Source of the DNA: JAAAPF01 sp964481035
GTDB taxonomy: Bacteria > Pseudomonadota > Alphaproteobacteria > Geminicoccales > Geminicoccaceae
DNA: 47,361 nucleotides
Assembly: GCA_964481035.1 (NCBI GenBank)
Contig: CAYZSE010000006.1
Span: 1 to 47,361, forward strand
Reading direction: 5' to 3'
A program made the position numbers and the translations under genes. A model generated the notes under the pieces. The model was not told the DNA's origin. It did not search any database and saw only the letters and a list, made by a program, of their open reading frames with translations. Each line of letters starts with the position of its first letter. The stretch's first letter is position 1. This document shows, piece after piece, positions 34,639 to 42,300 of the stretch.

Positions 34639-35715
34639 TTGATCTGGAACCGGCTGTTCGGCGAGTTCGTCGACGTCATCGACTGGCTCGACGACAGCCC
34701 GAACACGCTCGTCTACCGCTTCGTCCGACCGGGCAACGAGATCAAGTACGGCGCCAAGCTGACGGTGCGCGAGGGGCAGGCGGCGGTCTTCGTCCACGAG
34801 GGCGAGATCGCCGACGTCTTCGGGCCCGGCATGTACGAGCTGCAGACGCAGAATCTGCCGATCCTCTCGACCCTGCAGAATTGGCCGCACGGGTTCGAGA
34901 GCCCGTTCAAGTCGGAGATCTACTTCTTCAACCGGCGGCGCTTCACCGACCTCAAGTGGGGGACGAAGAACGCGATCATCATGCGCGATCCCGAGTTCGG
35001 CCCGATCCGCGTCCGCGCCTTCGGCACCTACGTCATGCGCGTCGCCGACCCGGCGGTGTTCCTGCGCGAGATCGTCGGCACCGACGGGCACTTCACGACC
35101 GAAGAGATCACCGACCAGATCCGCAACATCATCGTCGCCCGCTTCGCCGACATCGTCGCCAGGTCGGGGATCCCGATCCTCGACCTCGCCGGCAACTACG
35201 AGCAGCTCGGGGGGTTCGTGACGACGAAGATCGCCCCCGAGGTCCAGGTCTACGGCCTTGAGTTGACCAAGATGCTGGTCGAGAACGTGTCGCTGCCGGC
35301 GGACGTCGAGAAGGCTCTCGACCAACGGAGCGCAGCCGGCATGGTCGGTGACCTCAGCCGCTGGCTCGGCTACCAGACCGGACAGGCGATGGCGCAGCCG
35401 AACACCGCGGCGGCCACAGGCGTGGGCATCGGCGCCGGCATCGCCATGGCGCGCCAGACCGGCGAAGCTCTGCCGGGCGCGATGCCGCCGCCACTTCCTG
35501 CGGGCGTGCGCCGGTTCCACGTCGCGGTCGACGGCACGCCCCAGGGTCCGTTCGACGTACCTTCGCTGGGCGAGCGGGCGCGCGCCGGCACGCTGACGCG
35601 CGACAGTCTCGTCTGGAGCGAAGGCATGACCGATTGGCAGCGCGCCGAGACGGTGCCGGAACTCTCCGCCCTGTTCGCGCCGAGCCCGCCGCCCCTTCCC
35701 GACGCCGCGGGCTGA
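34639..35715 (+). CDS. SPFH-domain protein with C-terminal GYF-like domain
   Basis: A 358-residue protein. Residues about 20-235 are an SPFH/'virion core protein'-like domain (VREGQAAVFVHEGEIADVFG, then RVRAFGTYVMRVADPAVFL), followed by a low-complexity linker with a PPPLP motif, and a GYF_2-type domain (about 290-345, QGPFDVPSLGERARAGTL and SEGMTDWQRAE). SPFH proteins scaffold membrane microdomains; GYF_2 binds proline-rich peptides. TTG 34639 is preferred for its GAGGAG Shine-Dalgarno seven bases upstream; there is no ATG nearby. It has no transmembrane span itself. Confidence 0.85.
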   Translation: MIWNRLFGEFVDVIDWLDDSPNTLVYRFVRPGNEIKYGAKLTVREGQAAVFVHEGEIADVFGPGMYELQTQNLPILSTLQNWPHGFESPFKSEIYFFNRRRFTDLKWGTKNAIIMRDPEFGPIRVRAFGTYVMRVADPAVFLREIVGTDGHFTTEEITDQIRNIIVARFADIVARSGIPILDLAGNYEQLGGFVTTKIAPEVQVYGLELTKMLVENVSLPADVEKALDQRSAAGMVGDLSRWLGYQTGQAMAQPNTAAATGVGIGAGIAMARQTGEALPGAMPPPLPAGVRRFHVAVDGTPQGPFDVPSLGERARAGTLTRDSLVWSEGMTDWQRAETVPELSALFAPSPPPLPDAAG

Positions 35716-35719
35716 GGCG

Positions 35720-36889
35720 GTGGACCTCGTCGTCGGGCCCTGGGGCGCGCGGCCCGTCGGACGCGAGCCACCGGAGACGGCCCCGACGCCCGAGCGCGAA
35801 GGCCGTTTCGCCTGCGCGAACTGCGGCGCCGTGCTGAGCTACGCCCCGGGCACCGAGACCCTGCGCTGCGCCTATTGCGGGCACGACAACCACATCGAGG
35901 CGAGCGACGCGGTCGTCGCCGAGGCGGAGTTGGCCCCGGCCCTCGCCCGGATCGGTGACGCGGCGCCGCCGGAGGCCGCGGCCGAGGCGCGGTGCGACGG
36001 GTGCGGCGCCGGCTTCCGCTTCGCTCCCCCCTTGCACGCGGGGCCGTGCCCGTTCTGCGGCCAAGCCGTCGTCACCGCGCCGACGGGCACGCTCACCCCG
36101 AGCGGGCTGCTGCCCTTTCTCATCGGCGAAGCGAATGCACGCGAGCGGATCAACGGCTGGCTCGAGCGGCTGTGGTTCGCGCCGGGCCGGCTGCGCGCTC
36201 AGACGACCGGCCGCGACCGGCTGCACGGCCTCTACATTCCCGCCTTCACCTTCGACAGCCGCACGCAGACCCGCTTCCAGGGCCAACGCGGCGACGTCTA
36301 CTACGAGACGCGGCGCGTGCCGGTGGTCGTCAACGGTCGCCGCACGACGCAGCTGCAGCGCGTGCCGAAGGTGCGGTGGCGGCCTGTCGCCGGGGAAGTG
36401 AGCCGCGACTTCGACGACCTGCTGGTGCTCGCGACCTCGACCCTGCCGCCGCGCCTCGCCGAGCGCCTGCGCCGCTTCGACACCCAGGAGGCCCGACCCT
36501 ACCAGGCCGACTTCCTCGCCGGCTTCGAGAGCGAGCTGTACCAACGGCCGCTGGCGGATGCCGCCGGCGAGGCGCAGCGGCTGATGCGGGCGGTGATCCA
36601 AGGCGACGTCAAGGCCCGCATCGGCGGCGACATGCAGCGCATCACCGCCTTCGACGTGCGCCACGCCGACGACGGCTTCAAGCTCGTGCTGGTGCCGTTG
36701 TGGCGCGCCGATCTGCGCTTTCTCGGCCGGATCTATCGCGTGCTCGTCAACGGCCGCACGGGCGAGGTCCTGGGCGAGCGTCCCTACAGCTTCGCGAAGA
36801 TCGCGCTCGCCGTGCTCGCGGGCCTCGCGGTCCTAGCGGCGCTCGCCACCTTCTTCACCGCCATGCCCGACGGCCCCTACCTGCGCTGA
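35720..36889 (+). CDS. double zinc-ribbon protein with C-terminal membrane anchor
   Basis: A 389-residue protein. Two zinc ribbons lie at about 32-55 (CANCG and CAYCG) and 92-115 (CDGCG and CPFCG). A long middle domain contains DRLHGLYIPAFTFDS, and a C-terminal span (about 360-380, ALAVLAGLAVLAALATFF) anchors it. Similar proteins are often annotated, misleadingly, as primosomal-protein-N'-like because of the ribbon. GTG 35720 starts four bases after the SPFH stop. It closes the cassette; function unknown. Confidence 0.8.
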   Translation: MDLVVGPWGARPVGREPPETAPTPEREGRFACANCGAVLSYAPGTETLRCAYCGHDNHIEASDAVVAEAELAPALARIGDAAPPEAAAEARCDGCGAGFRFAPPLHAGPCPFCGQAVVTAPTGTLTPSGLLPFLIGEANARERINGWLERLWFAPGRLRAQTTGRDRLHGLYIPAFTFDSRTQTRFQGQRGDVYYETRRVPVVVNGRRTTQLQRVPKVRWRPVAGEVSRDFDDLLVLATSTLPPRLAERLRRFDTQEARPYQADFLAGFESELYQRPLADAAGEAQRLMRAVIQGDVKARIGGDMQRITAFDVRHADDGFKLVLVPLWRADLRFLGRIYRVLVNGRTGEVLGERPYSFAKIALAVLAGLAVLAALATFFTAMPDGPYLR

Positions 36890-36908
36890 TGGTGCCTCGC
36901 GGCGGCGA

Positions 36909-37610
36909 CTATTCCGGCGCGCGGAAGACATAGCCGCGTCCGTGCTCGGTCCAGATGTGGCGCGGCCGGGGGGGCTCGGGCTCGATCTTGCGACGCAGAC
37001 GGCCGATCAGCACATCGACGGTCCGCTCGCTCGGCACATCGCCGCGATGGGTGAGCTCCGCCAGCAGCTCCGCGCGGCTCATCACCCCGTCCTGGCGCTC
37101 GATCAATGCCGAGAGAAGCTCGAACTCGCCGCGGGTCAGCTTGGTGCCGAAGCCGTCGGGCCGCTCGACCCGCAAGGTGGTGCGATCGAGGCACCAGCCT
37201 TGCAGCCGGCGGACCGGCGGTCGCCCGGCTTGCGCCGCGCCGTGCGTGCGCCGCAGGATGTTGCGGGCCCGCGCGAGCAGCTCACGCTCGTTGACCGGCT
37301 TGGTCAGGAAATCGTCGGCGCCCAACTCGAGGGCGAGGATGCGCTCGATTTCGTCGGCACGCATAGTGACCACCATGATACCGAGTTGCGGCTCCTCACG
37401 AAGCTGGCGAAGGAGCGAGATCCCGTCCTCGCCGGGCAGCCGGATATCGAGGGTCACCAGGTCCGCCCGATCTTCGTGCAACACCGCCCGCAACCCCCGC
37501 GCATCGCGGGCCTCGCTGACCCTATAGCCTTCACTGGCGAAATGACCGGCGATGAGTCCGCGTGTGGCGGCCTCGTCTTCGACGACGACGACATGGGACG
37601 GGACGGGCAT
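36909..37610 (-). CDS. OmpR/PhoB-family response regulator
   Basis: A 233-residue two-domain regulator. The receiver has acidic residues 11-12, phospho-acceptor Asp55 (TLDIRLPG), Thr82 and Lys104 (DDFLTKP). The C-terminal winged helix ends RTVDVLIGRLRRKIE and HIWTEHGRGYVF. It is an orphan here: no paired kinase adjoins. ATG 37610 has only a weak Shine-Dalgarno but follows a tiny upstream frame with a strong one. It is convergent with the zinc-ribbon gene. Confidence 0.93.
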   Translation of the reverse strand: MPVPSHVVVVEDEAATRGLIAGHFASEGYRVSEARDARGLRAVLHEDRADLVTLDIRLPGEDGISLLRQLREEPQLGIMVVTMRADEIERILALELGADDFLTKPVNERELLARARNILRRTHGAAQAGRPPVRRLQGWCLDRTTLRVERPDGFGTKLTRGEFELLSALIERQDGVMSRAELLAELTHRGDVPSERTVDVLIGRLRRKIEPEPPRPRHIWTEHGRGYVFRAPE

Positions 37611-37613
37611 GAT

Positions 37614-37634
37614 TTATCCGTTTCGTGTAAACAT
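37614..37634 (-). CDS. six-codon upstream leader ORF before the response regulator
   Basis: The frame MFTRNG followed by TAA has a strong Shine-Dalgarno (GGGAGGGGGA) immediately upstream, and its stop lies three bases before the ATG of the response regulator. Ribosomes finishing it could reinitiate on the regulator gene. It may instead be a chance reading of a leader. Confidence 0.3.
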   Translation of the reverse strand: MFTRNG

Positions 37635-37668
37635 TCCCCCTCCCTATTCACGAGAACCTACACCCAAT

Positions 37669-38688
37669 TCATACAAAAGTCGAACCCTTTCGGCCACTCA
37701 GCCGCGCCGCCATGGCGACCGCGGCAGCCAGGCTCGTCGGATCGGCGATGAACCGCGGCGCGATGTCGAAGGCGGTGCCATGGTCCGGGCTCGTCCGCAC
37801 GAACGGCAGGCCCAGGGTCACGTTCACGCCGTGCGCGAGGCCCAGATACTTGATCGGGATCAGGCCTTGGTCGTGATACTGGGCGACGACGGCATCGAAC
37901 CGGCCCTCCCGCGCCTGCAGGAAGACCGTATCGCCCGGCAGCGGCCCGGCAACGTCGACGCCCTGCGCCCTGGCGGCGGCCACCGCCGGGGCGATAACGT
38001 CGATCTCCTCGCGCCCGAAGAGCCCGCCCTCGCCGGCGTGGGGGTTGAGACCGGCGACGGCGAGGCGTGGCCGCGCGATCCCCAAGGCACGGGCACCCAG
38101 CTCGGCGAAGCGGATCGCCTCGAGCTCGCGCTCGATCGTCAAGGCGGCGATGGCCTCGCGCAACGCCAGGTGAATGGTCACCAGCACGACGCGCAGCTCC
38201 GAGGTCGCCAGCATCATCGCCACCCGAGCCCCGCCGGCGTGGTGCGCCAGCATCTCCGTATGGCCCGGAAACGGCACCCCGGCGGCGCTCAACGCCGCCT
38301 TGTGGATCGGGGCGGTGACCACGCCCGCCACCCGCCCGGCGAGCGCGAGGTCGACCGCGGCGCGGACGCTCGCATAGGCCGCAGCCCCGCCCGCCGCCGC
38401 CACCTCGCCCCGGCGAAGATCGGCGGGCACGCTCGCCGCGGCGAGGACGTCGAGGGTCCGATCGTCGGCCGAGCGGACATCGGCAGCACGCGCGTCGACC
38501 GACGCGGCCGCGCGGACCCGCACGGCGGAGCCGATCTCGCGCGCGATCCGGGCGAGCCAGGCGGGATCGCCCACGACCACCGGCCGGTCCGCCGCCGGCA
38601 TCGCCGCCAGCGCCCGAACCACGATCTCCGGCCCGATCCCCGCCGGGTCGCCCATGGTGACCGCCAGCGGCAGCGCCGATGCCGTCAT
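37669..38688 (-). CDS. pdxA: 4-hydroxythreonine-4-phosphate dehydrogenase
   Basis: A 339-residue enzyme of pyridoxal 5'-phosphate synthesis (DXP-dependent route). It opens LAVTMGDPAGIGPEIVVRAL. Metal and substrate histidines sit in PGHTEMLAHHAG, NPHAGEGGLFG and YHDQGLIPIKYLG. ATG 38688 with AAGGATCC upstream; the longer frame is low-complexity. The family usually sits near surA/ksgA; neither is here. Its 3' end lies 35 bases from the response regulator leader. Confidence 0.95.
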   Translation of the reverse strand: MTASALPLAVTMGDPAGIGPEIVVRALAAMPAADRPVVVGDPAWLARIAREIGSAVRVRAAASVDARAADVRSADDRTLDVLAAASVPADLRRGEVAAAGGAAAYASVRAAVDLALAGRVAGVVTAPIHKAALSAAGVPFPGHTEMLAHHAGGARVAMMLATSELRVVLVTIHLALREAIAALTIERELEAIRFAELGARALGIARPRLAVAGLNPHAGEGGLFGREEIDVIAPAVAAARAQGVDVAGPLPGDTVFLQAREGRFDAVVAQYHDQGLIPIKYLGLAHGVNVTLGLPFVRTSPDHGTAFDIAPRFIADPTSLAAAVAMAARLSGRKGSTFV

Positions 38689-39141
38689 GCTCGGATCCTT
38701 CGAGGCGAGGCGCCGCGCGCCGTCGTCGACCATCCCCTTGCCCGCGCCCCTGCCCGCACGAAGCCCCCCGCCGAGACCCCGGCGACCTCGCCCTCGCGAG
38801 CCCCGAGCCCTGCCGGCGCTTCCTTCCCACACCGCAGCCGCCCCGCCAAGGGCGCGGCCGCCCCGCGGCGCGATCGCCGGCAGGGAGGGCCGATCGTGTC
38901 ACGTGGTGTAGCTGACGGCGGCACCGCAGCACCGGGTGACCGGCCTGTCTGGCCGTGCGGGCCGAGCCGCCTCGCGGGCGAACTCGCCAGGCCACCTCGC
39001 GTGCACTTCGTGCCGGGCCTCCCCGACGCCGGACGGCCCCCGATCGCCGCATGTTGCGGCGCACCATAGAGCGCGCGGACGCGCTTCGGCTCCGACCGCG
39101 GCCGCAACTTCCTGTCTCCCGCTCGGGGTGGCTCGTCGAAA

Positions 39142-39148
39142 TTAACCA
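39142..39148 (+). promoter_or_regulatory. TTAACCA motif, CtrA half-site-like
   Basis: TTAACCA followed by C instead of T. It resembles the TTAACCAT half-site bound by CtrA in alphaproteobacteria. Furthest upstream of three copies, 243 bases before the bcsAB start. Confidence 0.3.
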
Positions 39149-39221
39149 CCATCTTGCCGCCGTGACCTCGTCGCGCCGCTACGATTGGTCAATTTTTATG
39201 CAATTCGTCGGCACCGGCGCG

Positions 39222-39260
39222 ATGGTTAACGTCTGCCAATTCTTATTTGACATTAACCAT
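39222..39260. promoter_or_regulatory. inverted pair of TTAACCAT motifs upstream of bcsAB
   Basis: ATGGTTAA at 39222-39229 and TTAACCAT at 39253-39260 form a perfect 8-bp inverted repeat with a 23-base spacer. The right copy directly follows a TTGACA (39247-39252). TTAACCAT is the form of a CtrA half-site; it is also a plausible site for an unknown dimeric regulator. It lies 125 bases before the bcsAB start. Confidence 0.4.
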
Positions 39261-39384
39261 TCGACTCGGGCAAGGCGAGCGGGCTTCTTTGGAAGTGACC
39301 TGCGCCTCTGTCGTCTCTCCATCTCGCCGCTGTCAGCAAGCCTCGACTTCTCAGCCGCGGATGGACTTGTTAAGGGTGTCACGG

Positions 39385-42300
39385 ATGTCGGTGATCTCGT
39401 CGCTGTTCTGGCTATCTTGTACGGCCGTTGTCGTTCTCTTTGCTTCACTCGATGTGGGCCTCGGCACCCAAGCCTATCTCGGCCTGGGTGCAGTCGCTGC
39501 CATCGTCTTGATGAACCTCCTCAGACCAGCCGGCTGGCTGCGGTTCGCCGTGCTGATCTTCGCGCTGTTCGTCTCGCTGAGGTATCTGCTGTGGCGCTAC
39601 ATCGAGACGCTGCCGCCGCTGGAGACCGTGAGTTTTGCGGTCGGCCTGCTCTTGCTGCTGGCGGAGACGCACGGCTTTGCGATGCACGCGCTGGGCATGT
39701 TCACCAACGCCAAGCCACGGCAACGCAAGCCCGTGCCGCTGCCCGATGACGAGAATGCGCTTCCCTCGGTCGACGTGTTCATCCCGACCTACGACGAGCC
39801 GGTGGACCTGGTCCGGCAGACGATCCTCGCCGCGACCCAACTCCACTATCCGCGGCGCAAGCTGAAGGTCCACGTCCTCGACGACGGCGGCACCGCCGCA
39901 CGGGTCTGGGCGAAGCCCGCGAACGGTGAGCGCGCCGAGGCGCTGCGGGAGGTCTGCGTCGCGGCCGGGGCCGTCTACCGGACCCGAACCGAGAACGTCG
40001 ATGCGAAGGCCGGCAACATCAACACGGCACTGCGCGACACGACGGGCGATCTCGTCCTCGTCCTCGACTGCGATCACATCCCCACGGCCGACTTCCTTCA
40101 GCAGACGGTCGGCCTGTTCGTGCAGGATCCGGCGCTGGCGTTCGTCCAGACGCCGCACTTTTTCCGCAACCCCGATCCGATCGAGCGCAATCTCGACACG
40201 TTCGAGCACATGCCGAGCGAAGGCGAGATGTTCTACGGCCATACTCTCAAGGGCATGGACGAGTGGAACGCCGCGTTCTTCTGCGGCTCCGCCGCCCTGC
40301 TGTCACGCCACGCGCTCGAGGCGGTCGGCGGCATCTCGGTCAACTCGGTCACCGAGGATGCGGACACCGCCCTCAACATGCACGCTGCCGGCTTCACCAG
40401 CGCCTACCTCGACCGGCCGATGGTCGCCGGCGTCGCCCCCGACACCTTCGCGGCCTTCGTCCAGCAGCGCACGCGCTGGTGCCAGGGGATGCTGCAGATC
40501 CTCTTGCTCAACAATCCCCTGACCAAGCCCGGCCTGCGCCCGGCCCAGCGCCTCGCCTACACCAACAGCCTCGTCTTCTGGCTGTTCTCCTTGACCCGCC
40601 TGACCTTCTTGCTCGTCCCGATCTCCTTCATCGTCTTCAATCTGGAGATCATCGACGCGACGTTTCCGGAGTTCGTCGCGTTCATCGCGCCGCACATCTT
40701 CATCTCGTTGGCGCTCAACAACTTCCTCTATGGGAAGTTTCGCCTGCCGTTCGTTTCCGACGTCTACGAGACGGCACAGTCGTTGTTCCTGACACCGGCG
40801 ATCTTCGCGGTGCTGCGCAACCCGCGGCGGCCGGACTGGAAGGTGACGCCGAAGAACGAGGCCGTCACGCACGACTTCTTCTCGCAGCTGGCGTGGCCGC
40901 TCGGCGTGCTCGCTGCGGTGATCCTCGCCACCGAGGTCTTCGCGGTCTGGCGCCTGCTCAACGAGCCGGTCAACGCCCAGCACCTCGCCATCGTGCTCAT
41001 GTGGAACACCATCAACCTCATCGTCGTCACGGTCGCCTTCGGCGCGACATTCGAGCGGGGGTCGCTGGCGCACCGCCTGTGGATGCCGGTCCGCAGCCGC
41101 GCCGTCATCAAGCGCGGCGCCGACAACGTGCCGGCGATGATCCACGCCAGCAACGGCGACCAGGCGGAGCTGGTGCTCCCGGCCACCGACAGGCTGCGTC
41201 TGATCCGCGGCGACCGTCTCGCCCTGACCGTCGAGCACGACACCGAGACCGTCGGCAAGGCGCTCGTCGCGGCGGTCGTCGACACGCTCAAGCACCGCGA
41301 CGGCTCGGCCCGCTACCGCATCGCCTTTGATCACCCGGACCTCGCGGCGGAGCGGACGAAGATCGCGCTTCTCTACGGGTCGAGCGATCGCTGGGTGGCC
41401 TTCCTCGAGAGCCGGCGCCACCGCCGCGGCTTGCTCCCGGGGCTGGGCCTGCTGGCCTATCTCGGCCTGCGGCAGCTCGCCTTGATGATCGCGGCGCCGC
41501 GCGCAGGCTCGCGGTCGCAGCGGGCGCGGCCCGCCACGGGCCGACCCGCACCTTCCACCCCCTTGCCGGCCGGAGGCCTCGCGATGTTGGTTTTGATGGT
41601 GGTCCTGCTCTGGTCGACGGCCGCGCTCAGCGCCGATGCCAGCGCCGCCGAGACGGCCGAAGCGGCCCCGACCCAGGGGCATCTGGTGACGCTCGGATCG
41701 CTGACCCGGGACGGCGCCGTGGCGCCGCTGGACGTCGCCAACCCGCGGGCGGACTTCGAGTTCGTCCTCACGCCCGACGTCGAGCTGCAGGACATCACGC
41801 TCGACCTCGGCTGGGTCAGCAGCCCGGCGCTGCCGGCCGACCCGGCCGGGCTGGAGCTGCGCCTCAACGACGAGGTCGTCGAGCGCATGCCGGTCTTCCC
41901 CGACGGCCGCCAGCACGACGCCCGCATCTCGCTGCCGCGCGAGGCGGTCACCCAGGGCACGAACACCTTGAGCCTCGTCGCCCGCTACGCCGACCGGCTC
42001 CGCTGCGGCAATGCCACGACCGAGACGTGGACCAGCCTCAGCCCGCGGCGGTCGTTCCTGGCGCTCAAGACGACGACCCGCGGCACCAGCCCGACGCTGA
42101 GCGACCTGGACACGGCCGGCTGGCGCTGGGGCATCGAGGATCGCGGGGTCACCCTCTTGACGGCGCAGAGGCCCGACGACGCGCTGCTGACCCTCGGCGG
42201 CAACCTCGCGGGCGCGCTCGCCCTGCGCCGTGACCAGCCGGGTCTCGTCGTCGGCCACGCCGTCGTCGCGCCGATGGCCGGCAACACGGCGGGATCGCGA

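Larger units (their letters stand above)
38689..39384. other. 696-base noncoding region between pdxA and bcsAB
   Basis: The part 38689-39120 is very GC-rich and its open frames in all directions are Pro/Arg/Ala-rich without known motifs, so I see no gene. The part 39140-39260 is clearly A/T-richer and looks like a promoter region, with three TTAACCA-type sites and a TTGACA at 39247-39252. Confidence 0.6.

Noticed and set aside
38685..39152. Possible minus-strand gene starting MVVNFDEPPRAGDR before pdxA
   Set aside because: Low-complexity Arg/Ala/Gly-rich frame with no Shine-Dalgarno at the proper distance and no motif; more likely noncoding.
39247..39275. Complete sigma70 promoter for bcsAB beginning at TTGACA 39247
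   Set aside because: No acceptable -10 at 16-18 bases; kept only as part of a promoter-like A/T-rich region.
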